Origin: Candidatus Sumerlaeota bacterium
GTDB lineage: Bacteria > Sumerlaeota > Sumerlaeia > SLMS01 > JAHLLQ01
Assembly (NCBI GenBank): GCA_030156535.1
Contig: JASGMJ010000003.1
Span: forward strand, 142,772-206,771
DNA: 64,000 nt
Direction of reading: 5' to 3'
In this document: piece by piece, positions 47,139 through 55,688 of the stretch
Position numbering within the stretch: the stretch's first letter is position 1
Layout: each line of letters starts with the position of its first letter
Notes under the pieces: generated by a model
The model's input: the letters and a program-made list of their open reading frames with translations, nothing else
What the model was told of the DNA's origin: nothing
The model's database searches: none
Program-made: the position numbers and the translations under genes

Positions 47139-48527
47139 CTATCGGGCGTCGAGAACGTCGCGGACGTGGCGCTTGAAGGTGCGGCCGCGTTCCTCGTAGT
47201 CCTTGAACATGTCCCAGCTAGCGCACGCGGGGCTGAGAAGGACGATGTCGCCGTCCCCGGTGTTGGCGGAGGCGAGCTTGACGGCCTCCTCCATGTCCTT
47301 GGCCTGCACGGTTTCGACGAGCGTTCCCCACGACTTGATGATCAGGGGAGCGGATTCGCCGATCACGACGAGGCGCTTGACCTTGTCGCGCACCAGACCG
47401 TTGAGGCGGTCGAACGAGGCGTTGCGCTGGCGTCCGCCGGCAACGAGGACTACCGGTTTCTGAAAGCTCATCAAAGCTTTCTCAAGCGAGTCGATGTTCG
47501 TGGCTTTCGAGTCGTTGTAGTAGCTGACGCCGGTCTTGGACTTGCCGACGTACTCGATGCGGTGCTCGACGCCCTTGAACTTGCCGAGCGTGCGCACCAG
47601 GCTGTCGACGGGCGCTCCCATGCGGCGCCCCATGACGAGGGCGGCGAGGGTGTTCTCGATATTGTGCGAGCCGGGCAGGGGAACGTCGGCAACGGCGCAG
47701 ACGGGGATCTTCTGGCCATCTTCGACGAGGAAGATGTGATCCTTTTCGACGTAGGCACCCTGACTGACCTTCTTCTTCATGGAGAACCACCAGGGGGTGG
47801 CGTCGGTTTCCTCGGCAGCCTTGACGCAGAACGGATCGTCGGCGTTGAGGACGATGTGGTCATCCTCCTCCATGTTGAGGAAGAGTTTGTACTTGGCGTC
47901 CACGTAGTCGCGCATGTCGGGATAACGGTCCTCGTGTGCGCGGCTGAGATTGAGAATGGCGCCGACGTGCGGGTGAAAACTCTCGATGATCTCGAGCTGG
48001 AAGCTGGAGACCTCGGTGACGAGGACGGTGTCGCGGCTGTCGTCCTGGCTGGCGAGGACGCCATCAGAGAAGGCGCGGCCGATGTTGCCCGAAACGACGG
48101 CGTTCTTGCCCGCGTCGGTGAGCATCTGGCCGACGAGCGTGGTCGTCGTCGTCTTGCCGTTGGTACCGGTGATGGCACAGATCGGCGAGCCGGCGAAGTA
48201 GAACGCGAGTTCGACTTCGGAGATGATCGGGATGTGACGGTTGACGGCCGTCTGGTTCAGCCAGTGCTCCAGCGGAATGCCGGGGCTGACGACAAGGGCG
48301 TCGCAATGATCAAGAACGCTCTCGTCGAACTTGCCGAAGTGCGAGGTGACGAACTGGCGCCTGAGGCGCCGGATCAGGGAACGGAACTCCATCGCCGGCT
48401 TCTCGTCGACGAGAACGACTTCAATTCCGTGGTGGCGAAGGAGGGCCATGGCCCCCACGCCCGAGCGCGCGGCGCCAAAAACGCATACGCGGCGGTAGGG
48501 GAAATCATGCTGCTTTGAACCGGTCAT
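47139..48527 (-). CDS. murD: UDP-N-acetylmuramoylalanine--D-glutamate ligase
   Basis: MurD adds D-glutamate to UDP-MurNAc-L-Ala. The 462-aa enzyme has the N-terminal Rossmann domain (VCVFGAARSGVGAMALL), LVVSPGIPLEHW near 78, the P-loop ITGTNGKTTTTT at 119-130, EVSSFQLEIIESFHPHVGAILNLSRAHEDRY near 170-200, and PGSHNIENTLAALVMG near 290. It closes with the C-terminal YYNDSKATNIDSLEKAL and LSPACASWDMFKDYEERG. 128 bp separate it from mraY. Confidence 0.95.
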   Translation of the reverse strand: MTGSKQHDFPYRRVCVFGAARSGVGAMALLRHHGIEVVLVDEKPAMEFRSLIRRLRRQFVTSHFGKFDESVLDHCDALVVSPGIPLEHWLNQTAVNRHIPIISEVELAFYFAGSPICAITGTNGKTTTTTLVGQMLTDAGKNAVVSGNIGRAFSDGVLASQDDSRDTVLVTEVSSFQLEIIESFHPHVGAILNLSRAHEDRYPDMRDYVDAKYKLFLNMEEDDHIVLNADDPFCVKAAEETDATPWWFSMKKKVSQGAYVEKDHIFLVEDGQKIPVCAVADVPLPGSHNIENTLAALVMGRRMGAPVDSLVRTLGKFKGVEHRIEYVGKSKTGVSYYNDSKATNIDSLEKALMSFQKPVVLVAGGRQRNASFDRLNGLVRDKVKRLVVIGESAPLIIKSWGTLVETVQAKDMEEAVKLASANTGDGDIVLLSPACASWDMFKDYEERGRTFKRHVRDVLDAR

Positions 48528-48655
48528 TTCAACTTACCTCCGGGGACTGGGATTGCACAACGGGAGCAACAGAACGGGAAAAGGAACGGTGCTGCCTGAG
48601 CGAATGCTTCTTTGTCTTGCGGTCTCCTTTCTTGAAAGGGGGACGGAGCCCCGTT
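48528..48655. repeat. murD/mraY gap with degenerate AACGGGA repeats
   Basis: This 128-bp gap is larger than most dcw junctions. It has AACGGGAGCAAC, AGAACGGGAA and AAGGAACGGT in a row at 48559-48589. The same GGAACGGG-like words recur in the ftsL/ftsI element. Just past the mraY stop on the minus strand is a short GGGG/CCCC hairpin, too weak to call a terminator. Confidence 0.5.
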
Positions 48656-49792
48656 TCATCTCAGTTTCAGGGTGCTGAGGCCCGCCAGGGCCAGCAGCGC
48701 CGACACGATCCAGAACCGCACCATGATGCGCGGCTCGGGAATCAGCAACTTCTCGAAATGGTGGTGGATCGGCGACATGCGGAACAGACGCTTGCCGCGC
48801 AACTTGTACGACGACACTTGCAGGATCACGCTCAGCGCCTCGGCGACGTACACTCCACCGACAATGAACAGCAGGACTTCCTGCTTGAGCAGGATCGCCA
48901 CGCTTCCCAGCAGTCCGCCGATCATCATCGAGCCCGTGTCGCCCATGAAGACGACCGCGGGATAGACGTTGAACCACAGGAAGCCGAAGCACACGCCGAT
49001 CAGTGCCGCCATCAGGACAGCCAGCTCGCCCGCACCCTGCACGTGGGGGATGATCAGGTAGGCCGACATGTCGGTGCGCCCCGCCAGATACGCGACAACC
49101 GCAAAGCACAACGTCGCGGGGATCGTGACGCCCGTCGCCAGGCCGTCGAGTCCGTCCGTCAGGTTCACCGCATTGCTCGTCCCCATGAGGATGAGGATGA
49201 CGAACGGAATGTAGAAGATGCCGAGGGGGAGGACGACGTCCTTGAGGAACGGCATCGCCAGGTAGCCCGTGCCCGTCAGCCCGAGATGGGCGTAGTGCGT
49301 CGTGCCGCTGTGGATGGTGAGCATCATGATGGCGAGGAATGCGGCGAGCAGCGTCTGGCCGAGGAGCTTGCCGCGCGCGGAAAGCCCGGCGGAGTTCTTG
49401 CGCACAACCTTGCGGTAGTCGTCGATGAAGCCGATGACGGCGAAGCCTGCGGCCATGCCGACGGCAAGACGGAACACCGGCTCGCGCCAGTCGCCGAAGA
49501 TGATGGCGGAAACGAGCAGCGCCCCGAGCATCAGCACGCCGCCCATCGTGGGGCGTCCCGCCTTCTCCTTGTGCATTTCGAGCAGGCTGATCGCGCCGTC
49601 GCCCTGCGAATCGCGGATCTGCTGCCCAACCTTCAGGCGGCGCAGATATTCGATCACCCGGTTGCCGAACAACACCGAGAGGCCGAACGACAGAATCAGC
49701 GCCCCCGCCGCACGCACGGTGATGTAGCTACCGACGCGGAGGAAGGAGAACGATTCGTTTCCGGCAAGGAGTTCGGCGAGCCAGGGGATCAT
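48656..49792 (-). CDS. mraY: Phospho-N-acetylmuramoyl-pentapeptide transferase
   Basis: MraY moves phospho-MurNAc-pentapeptide to undecaprenyl phosphate, giving lipid I. The 378-aa membrane protein has about ten helices. Motifs: GRPTMGGVLML near 81, GFIDDYRKVVRKNSAGLSARGK near 112, NAVNLTDGLDGLA near 196 (catalytic Asp residues), FLWFNVYPAVVFMGDTGSMMIGG near 260 and the C-terminal MSPIHHHFEK near 335. ATG overlaps the murF TGA (TGATG), showing coupling. Confidence 0.95.
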   Translation of the reverse strand: MIPWLAELLAGNESFSFLRVGSYITVRAAGALILSFGLSVLFGNRVIEYLRRLKVGQQIRDSQGDGAISLLEMHKEKAGRPTMGGVLMLGALLVSAIIFGDWREPVFRLAVGMAAGFAVIGFIDDYRKVVRKNSAGLSARGKLLGQTLLAAFLAIMMLTIHSGTTHYAHLGLTGTGYLAMPFLKDVVLPLGIFYIPFVILILMGTSNAVNLTDGLDGLATGVTIPATLCFAVVAYLAGRTDMSAYLIIPHVQGAGELAVLMAALIGVCFGFLWFNVYPAVVFMGDTGSMMIGGLLGSVAILLKQEVLLFIVGGVYVAEALSVILQVSSYKLRGKRLFRMSPIHHHFEKLLIPEPRIMVRFWIVSALLALAGLSTLKLR

Positions 49793-51204
49793 CAGACGAC
49801 AACCCCCTTGCGCGCACGGCCCAGCAGGCCCGCGCGCAGAAAGTCGATGGCGCGCTCCAGCCGCGCGATGCGCGACCCCTTGACGAGTACGGCGTCGTCT
49901 GCCCGAAGGATACCGGCAAGATGCTCGGCAGCCTCCTCGATGGAATCGAAGTGACGCGCGGACGCCTCGCGGTCGAGTGCCTCGGAGGTGATCCAGACGG
50001 AAAGATCGCCGACGGTGAAGATGCCGTCGAGTTTTGCGCTCGCGGCGGCGCGGCCAACACGGCGATGGCAGGCCTCGGCGAATCCACCAAGTTCGTTCAT
50101 GTCGCCCAGCAGCGTATAGCGCCTGCCGCGTCCCGCGATCTGGCCGAGCGAGGCGAGTGCGGATTCCACGGCGCTGGGCGAGGCATTGTAGCAGTCCTCG
50201 ATGATGCGCACGCCTTCGATGTTCTGGATGCGCGAACGCATTTCGGGTGCCGTGAAAGTCGCCAGGCGGTCGACGGCGTCTTCGAGGGGAACACCGAGCT
50301 CGATTGCGACCGCGACCGCGCCCAGGGCGTTGGCAATCTGGTAGCGGCCAAACACCGGCAGGTAGACGGGTACGCCACGGCCGTTCACCAGCAGCTCGAA
50401 GCGGTAGCCGAACGGCTTCTCCGCCTCGATGTTGCGGGCGCGGACGTGGGCCTGTTTGCCTTCGCCGAAGAGGACCGTTTTGTGGCGCGCAGCGATGGCC
50501 GGCAGGATCTTCGCAATGTGCGGGCAGTCGCAGTTGATGAGGGCCGTTCCGCCGGGCTGCATCGTGGTGAAGAGTTCGGCCTTGGCCGCGGTCAGTGCGT
50601 CGTGATTCGCGAAGTTGCCGAGATGCGCGTCGCCGATGTTGGTGAGCAGGCCGATCTCGGGCTCGGCGATGTTGACGAGGTACGCGATCTCGCCGGCATG
50701 GTTCATGCCCATCTCGAGGATGGCGGCTGCGTGCTCTTCGCTCAGGCGGGCGAGCATCAGCGGCAGGCCGACATGGTTGTTCTTGTTCCCCTCGGTGGCG
50801 AAAACAGGGACGGAGCCCTCGCACAAGTGCGCGGCGAGTTCCTTGGTCGTGGTCTTGCCGGTGGAACCGGTGAGGCCGACGACCATAAGACCGAGCTTGC
50901 GGCGCCATTCACGGCCGATGGCGCCAAGGGCCTCGGTACCGTCCTCGACGAGAAGAACGAAGCCTTCGCCGGGGAGGCCTTCGCGGATGGCATCGTCCGT
51001 GCAGATTACTCCTTGGGCGCCGGCGGCGAGCGCGCGCACCGCAAAGGCGTTGCCGTCGAAACGCTCGCCCGTGATGGCGACGAACAAGTCGCCCGGGCGC
51101 AGCACGCGCGTGTCGGTGGAAACGCGTTCAATGATGGTGTGCCGGTCGCCGCGGAGCAGCGTTCCGCCGGTTGCCATCACGATGTCATTCAGTGCGAGCC
51201 GCAT
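49792..51204 (-). CDS. murF: UDP-N-acetylmuramoyl-tripeptide--D-alanyl-D-alanine ligase
   Basis: MurF adds D-Ala-D-Ala to the UDP-MurNAc tripeptide. The 470-aa protein shows VSTDTRVLRPGDLFVAITGERFDGNAF near 28-54, the P-loop VGLTGSTGKTTTKE at 109-122, the Mur-ligase block ILEMGMNHAGEIAYLVNIAEPEIGLLTNIGDAHLGNF near 162-200, and IIEDCYNASPSAVESAL and LGDMNELGGFA in the C-terminal domain. It is 14 nt after murE and overlaps mraY by one base. Confidence 0.95.
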   Translation of the reverse strand: MRLALNDIVMATGGTLLRGDRHTIIERVSTDTRVLRPGDLFVAITGERFDGNAFAVRALAAGAQGVICTDDAIREGLPGEGFVLLVEDGTEALGAIGREWRRKLGLMVVGLTGSTGKTTTKELAAHLCEGSVPVFATEGNKNNHVGLPLMLARLSEEHAAAILEMGMNHAGEIAYLVNIAEPEIGLLTNIGDAHLGNFANHDALTAAKAELFTTMQPGGTALINCDCPHIAKILPAIAARHKTVLFGEGKQAHVRARNIEAEKPFGYRFELLVNGRGVPVYLPVFGRYQIANALGAVAVAIELGVPLEDAVDRLATFTAPEMRSRIQNIEGVRIIEDCYNASPSAVESALASLGQIAGRGRRYTLLGDMNELGGFAEACHRRVGRAAASAKLDGIFTVGDLSVWITSEALDREASARHFDSIEEAAEHLAGILRADDAVLVKGSRIARLERAIDFLRAGLLGRARKGVVV

Positions 51205-51218
51205 CGTCGTCGATCCGT

Positions 51219-52781
51219 TCAAATTGCGGTCGTGGAGCGGAACTCCACGGCCGTCGGATTTGTACTCCAGTTGGCACTCATCGCGCGCAGGATGCCCCGC
51301 GTCACGACACAATCGTCGAAGGCGTAACGAACGCCGCAGATTTCCTGGTACGGCTCGTGTCCCTTGCCTGCGATGACCACGGTGTCGCCCTTCTGGGCCA
51401 GGTGCAGGGCGCGCTCGATGGCGTGCGCCCGGTCGAGAACAGTCTGCACCTGCGAGGTCTTGACGCCGCTTTCCGTAATGCCCACGAGCATTTCGCTGGC
51501 GATGCGGTCGGGATCCTCGTAGCGGGGATTGTCGGAGGTCGCGATCACGGCGTCGGAGTTCATGGCGACGGCGGCCCCCATGGCGTAGCGCTTCGTGCGG
51601 TCGCGATCGCCGCCGCATCCCGCAACGGTGATGACCTTGCCGGCGGTGAGCTGGCGGACGGACTTGAGCAGCTTTTCGAGCGCGTCGGGCGTGTGCGCGT
51701 AGTCAACGATGACGGAGAACGGCTGGCCCTCGTCGAGGCGCTCGAAGCGGCCGGGAATAGGCGAGGCAAGGCTGAGGCCGCGCGCGATGGCTTCCACTCC
51801 GATGCCGAGCGCGTGCGCGGCCGCAGCGGCGGCCAGCATGTTGGAAACGTTGAAGCGCCCGACGAGACGGGAGGCCACGCTCGCCGTCCCTCCCTCGATG
51901 AGCAGGTCGAAGGACGTGCCGTCGGGGCCCAGGCGCAGGTTGCGGGCCGTGACGTTTGTCTCGGCGGATTCATACTCCGTGTAGCGCAGGAACGGCGACT
52001 TGTAGCTGAAGCACAGTTCCTCGCCTACGGGATCCTTCTCGTTGAAGCAGGCAATGCCGCCGGGGGTCTTGGCGACGTGCTCGAAGAAGAGGCGGCGCTT
52101 CACGGCGATGTAGGTGGGGAAGTCGCCGTGGTAGTCGAGATGGTCCTGAGTCACGTTGGTCAGGATTCCGACGTTGATGGGAAGGCCGCCGATGCGGTTC
52201 TGGTCGATGGCGTGACTGGACGCTTCGAGGGAGACGGCCTCGATCCCGTCCGCGCGCATCATGCGCATCGTGCGCGCGATGGTCACGGGGTCGGGCGTGG
52301 TCGTGTCGGACTGCAGACAGCGATTCTTCCATTCGGCTCCGAGGGTGCCAATGGTGCCGGTGGGCATCCCGGCGGTGCGCAGGATGGCGCCGACCAGGCG
52401 CGTGACGCTGGTCTTTCCATTCGTGCCGGTTGTCGCGATGATCTTCATCTCGCGCGCGGGGTCGCGGTAGAAGGCGTGGGCGACGGGGCCGAGCGCCTTC
52501 TGCGTGTCCTTGACGCGCACGATGGTGACGCCGGGGTAGGGAGGGATGTCGCGCTCGACGAGAAGGGCGCAGGCGCCGCGCTGGACGGCTTCGGAGACGA
52601 GGACGTGGCTGTCCACCTTCGTGCCCACCCGGGCGACGAAGAGCTGGTTGCGCTCGGTCTTCTGGGCATGGGTGGCAACGCCCGTCACCATGACCTGTGG
52701 ATTGCCTTGGATGTCGACATTCTTGATATGCGCGCGGTCGAGTACTTCGATCAGCGGAACGGGGAGCTGGAAGGAGGTCAT
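51219..52781 (-). CDS. murE: UDP-MurNAc-L-Ala-D-Glu:meso-diaminopimelate ligase
   Basis: MurE adds the third residue of the peptide. The 520-aa enzyme has the P-loop TGTNGKTS at 118-125, the carbamylated-Lys region EASSHAIDQNRIGGLPINVGILTNVTQDHLDYHG near 187-219, and DYAHTPDALEKLL near 360. The specificity motif DNPR at 417-420 marks use of meso-diaminopimelate, not lysine, so the organism should have DAP-type peptidoglycan. The start overlaps the ftsI stop (ATGA). Confidence 0.95.
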   Translation of the reverse strand: MTSFQLPVPLIEVLDRAHIKNVDIQGNPQVMVTGVATHAQKTERNQLFVARVGTKVDSHVLVSEAVQRGACALLVERDIPPYPGVTIVRVKDTQKALGPVAHAFYRDPAREMKIIATTGTNGKTSVTRLVGAILRTAGMPTGTIGTLGAEWKNRCLQSDTTTPDPVTIARTMRMMRADGIEAVSLEASSHAIDQNRIGGLPINVGILTNVTQDHLDYHGDFPTYIAVKRRLFFEHVAKTPGGIACFNEKDPVGEELCFSYKSPFLRYTEYESAETNVTARNLRLGPDGTSFDLLIEGGTASVASRLVGRFNVSNMLAAAAAAHALGIGVEAIARGLSLASPIPGRFERLDEGQPFSVIVDYAHTPDALEKLLKSVRQLTAGKVITVAGCGGDRDRTKRYAMGAAVAMNSDAVIATSDNPRYEDPDRIASEMLVGITESGVKTSQVQTVLDRAHAIERALHLAQKGDTVVIAGKGHEPYQEICGVRYAFDDCVVTRGILRAMSANWSTNPTAVEFRSTTAI

Positions 52782-54820
52782 CGGGAAGTCTCCTGGGCAG
52801 ACGCGATGGCGGCGGGTGCAAACGCTGCGGCGGAAGGAACGTCGGTGCTGAATACGAGGACGATTTCGGTTGAAGCGTCGTAGCGTTCGCCGGGCAGGGG
52901 AGACTGATCGGCGACGCGGCCCGTCCCCACAAAGCGCACGTTGCTGATTGCGGGGGGCATTTGCTGGCGCACCTGTGCCATCGAGAGGCCGGAGAAGTCG
53001 GGAACGCCGGGGTACAAGGGGTCGATGACGGTTTCGGTAACGGTTTGCTGGCGCCCGATAAACGGAACGGAGCCTTCGGCGGCCAGCGGCGTTTCAATTG
53101 GCTCGGACGGCAGAATGCCGAGGTGAAGGATAGAGGCCTCGGCGATCTTGCGGAACATCGGCGCGGCCACCGTGGAAGCGTAGTACGCGCCTTGCGGGTT
53201 ATCGACGAAGCAGTAGATCGCGACACGCGGATCATCCATCGGCAGCGCGCCGGCGAACGAGGCGATGTACTCGCGATGCGTCAGGATGTGGCTCTTGCGC
53301 GTCGTTCCCGTCTTGCCGCCGATGCGGTAGCCGGGCACGCGGGCGGCCTCGCCGGTGCCGTGGACGACGACGTCCTCCATGACTTCGCGCAGCAACACAC
53401 TCGTCGCGGGGCGGACGACGCGATGACGGACAACGCGCTCGTGACGCCACAGGACATGCCCCTTCGAGTCCTGCATTTCGCGGACGACGTAGGGCTGGAG
53501 CAGTTCGCCGCCGTTCACCAGCGCCGCGATGCCGGTGACGATCTGTATCGGGGTCAGGGCCATCTCGTAGCCCATCGGCAGCGACGTGCGGCTGTAGGAC
53601 GTCCACTTCGAGGTGGGGTAGAGGATGCCGCTGCCCTCGCCGGGGAGGTCGATGCCGGTGCGTTCGCCGAGACCGAAGCGGCGCAGGTAGCCGTACCACT
53701 CCTCGTTTTCCAGCGCCTGCGCGGCTTTGACGGTGCCGACGTTGCTGCTGTAGCGGATGACCTCGTAGAAGGGGGCAACGTGCAGGGTGTGCCCGGGCGA
53801 GTCCTTGATGGTGCGCGGGCCGATTCGGGCGCGGCCTCCCTCGCAGTCGATCATCGTGTTGAGCGAGACCTTGCCCGTGTCGAGGAGGATGGCGGCAGTA
53901 AAGAGCTTGGCAACCGAGCCGGTCTCGATCGGGTCCGTCAGGATGCGGTTGCGGCGCTGCTCGGCTTCGTATTCGCCGTAGGCACCATTGTCGAACGTGG
54001 GCCAGCTTGCCATGGCGAGGATCGCGCCGGTATTGACATCCATGACGATGGCGCCGGAGGCGTCGGCTTCGAATTCGGCGGCAGTCTCGGCAATGGCGGC
54101 TTCGGTGGCTTCCTGGATCGCGGCGTCGATCGTGAGGACAAGGGTGCTGCCCCGCGCGGCGAGAATCTGATCGGGAGGCAGGGGCTGCATGGCCTGGCTG
54201 AGCCCGGTGCGCGACGTCTTGCCCTCGATGCGCTGCCCCGAAATCTCATCATTGTAGTAAAGTTCGAGAGCCGCCTGGCCACGGTTGTCGCCATCGGGGT
54301 CGGTGCCGCACCAGCCGATGACGTGGGGAGCGAGGGCACGCGGGTACTGGCGCTTGCTCTCTCGATGGAACCAGAAGCCCCGTCGGCTGATTTCGTAATC
54401 GTCGAAGAGCGCGGCGACCTTGTTGGCGACTTCGGGATCGATCTGGCGGCCGAGATTGGTGACGACATTGCCCTGCAGGCGCGCCTCGATCACATGGGCG
54501 GGCAGGCCGGTGAAGTAGCCGATCTGATGCGAAAGGCTGGTGAGATCGACGTCGGCTTCGGGGGCGCGGAAGTACTTGGGGCTCACATAGATCGAGAGCG
54601 TGCCGATGCTGGTGGCAAGGGGGCGCCCAGTGCGATCGACGATCTCGCCGCGCTCGGCCTGGATGACGAAATTCTTGGTCTGCTGGCGGTCGGCACGTGC
54701 GCTGTAGTGTTCATGCTGGCGCACCTGGAGATCGTACAGACGCCCGCCCACAAGCGCCGTAAGCACGCAGAACGTGGAGCCAAGGGCCACGACGCGGAGT
54801 TTGTGGGGTTTGCGAAGCAT
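52778..54820 (-). CDS. ftsI: Septal class B penicillin-binding protein with PASTA domain
   Basis: This 680-aa bitopic transpeptidase cross-links septal peptidoglycan with FtsW. Layout: a transmembrane helix (VVALGSTFCVLTALVGGRLYDL), the PBP dimer/pedestal domain from about 50, then the transpeptidase with Ser302-x-x-Lys305 (GSVAKLF), Ser-Ser-Asn at 358-360 and Lys-Thr-Gly at 503-505. A single PASTA domain follows at about 590-655 (VPDFSGLSMAQVRQQMPP). PASTA on a septal PBP is the SpoVD/PBP2x arrangement, common in Gram-positives but also seen in other phyla. Preceded by the 424-bp gap with the inverted-repeat element. Confidence 0.94.
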   Translation of the reverse strand: MLRKPHKLRVVALGSTFCVLTALVGGRLYDLQVRQHEHYSARADRQQTKNFVIQAERGEIVDRTGRPLATSIGTLSIYVSPKYFRAPEADVDLTSLSHQIGYFTGLPAHVIEARLQGNVVTNLGRQIDPEVANKVAALFDDYEISRRGFWFHRESKRQYPRALAPHVIGWCGTDPDGDNRGQAALELYYNDEISGQRIEGKTSRTGLSQAMQPLPPDQILAARGSTLVLTIDAAIQEATEAAIAETAAEFEADASGAIVMDVNTGAILAMASWPTFDNGAYGEYEAEQRRNRILTDPIETGSVAKLFTAAILLDTGKVSLNTMIDCEGGRARIGPRTIKDSPGHTLHVAPFYEVIRYSSNVGTVKAAQALENEEWYGYLRRFGLGERTGIDLPGEGSGILYPTSKWTSYSRTSLPMGYEMALTPIQIVTGIAALVNGGELLQPYVVREMQDSKGHVLWRHERVVRHRVVRPATSVLLREVMEDVVVHGTGEAARVPGYRIGGKTGTTRKSHILTHREYIASFAGALPMDDPRVAIYCFVDNPQGAYYASTVAAPMFRKIAEASILHLGILPSEPIETPLAAEGSVPFIGRQQTVTETVIDPLYPGVPDFSGLSMAQVRQQMPPAISNVRFVGTGRVADQSPLPGERYDASTEIVLVFSTDVPSAAAFAPAAIASAQETSR

Positions 54821-54915
54821 GGTGTGCCGCCGTCGGAGTGGACCTCTTCATCGCCGGGCAATTCGTTGTTGACGGTCTGTTGCCTGTGCGCGTTTGTGTG
54901 CGGGTCGGCTGGGGA

Positions 54916-55220
54916 GTTTTCCTCGTGGAAAGGCCAGGCAAGTGTTTGAAACGATCACGGGATCCGCTTCGGGGAAGAAGACTTACGGATCCATTTGCAG
55001 GAACGCGCAAACGCTGGCCTCTCGGGTAGTTGTCTGGCCGCGGGAGCAGGATCGAGGAACGCTGATCGGGAACCGGAACGGGAACGGGACGCGGGAACGG
55101 AACAACGGGAACGCGAGCCAGAACCGGATGGGGAACGATACAACGGAGACCTCTGACAGGATCGGGAACAGGTAACAGCATGACCGTCTCTTTCCTGCCT
55201 GGCCTTTCCACGGGGAAAAC
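54916..55220. repeat. 305-bp element bounded by 25-bp inverted repeats, between ftsL and ftsI
   Basis: The ftsL/ftsI gap (54821-55244) has no gene. It holds a 25-bp inverted repeat, at 54916-54940 and 55196-55220, with one mismatch (24 of 25). Similarity extends inward over a further 12 bp (9 matches). The centre at 55056-55138 is a degenerate tandem of GGAACG-like words. The ends resemble a miniature inverted-repeat transposable element, but no target duplication is evident. Confidence 0.7.
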
Positions 55221-55244
55221 GCCGCCCAGAGTCTTTGCCGGGAC

Positions 55245-55688
55245 TCAGAAGACCTCCTTCTTCCAGGATTCGCGCTCGGCACGCTTCTCGACGAGAAGCT
55301 GCCGGGCCTTTTGAGACGCGCGCCGAATGCTCTCCGCGCGCTCCTCACTGACGTCCATGCGGTCGACCACCGCGGGAGCTGGTTCAATCATGCCGAGCGG
55401 GCCGAGGGCGGCCTGACGCAGCGACTCGCCGCGCTTGAGCTGCCCGATCTGGGCTTCGAGCGCGCGTATGTCGCCGCGGCGCTCGCTGGAAAGTTCCTGA
55501 ATCCGGCGCGTTTCAATCTCCAGATCGCGCGCCTCGAAGCGCGCATCGACGATCACGACACCCAGAGCGGCCGCCACCGCACCGGCGGCGAGAATCAGCG
55601 CCAGCGCACCAATGTGCAGCGGCGCGGGCGGCGCCGTTTCACGGGGCGTACGCCGCCGCGTCTCCTTCTGCCCGCGTTCATGCTTCAT
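55245..55688 (-). CDS. ftsL: FtsL-like cell division protein
   Basis: A 147-aa bitopic protein: a charged N-terminus, one membrane helix (LHIGALALILAAGAVAAALGVVIV near 25-48), then a heptad-rich stretch (ARDLEIETRRIQELSSERRGDIRALEAQIGQLKRGESLRQAA) and a short tail. FtsL homologues are poorly conserved, so the call rests on size, topology, coiled-coil and position between rsmH and ftsI. The ATG overlaps the rsmH stop. The long C-terminal tail (about 40 residues) is more than usual. Confidence 0.75.
   Translation of the reverse strand: MKHERGQKETRRRTPRETAPPAPLHIGALALILAAGAVAAALGVVIVDARFEARDLEIETRRIQELSSERRGDIRALEAQIGQLKRGESLRQAALGPLGMIEPAPAVVDRMDVSEERAESIRRASQKARQLLVEKRAERESWKKEVF

Noticed and set aside
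48600..48655. A terminator after mraY
   Set aside because: The GGGG/CCCC hairpin is only four pairs plus and has no T run, and murD follows in the same direction, so a stop there is unlikely.
52961..54949. A 662-codon plus-strand frame antisense to ftsI
   Set aside because: Composition (Asp/Gly/Ala/Val rich, no helices or motifs) is that of an antisense shadow of ftsI.
55056..55138. A CRISPR array, suggested by the GGAACG repeats
   Set aside because: The repeat word is 6 bp and degenerate, with no regular spacers, and no cas gene is in the window.
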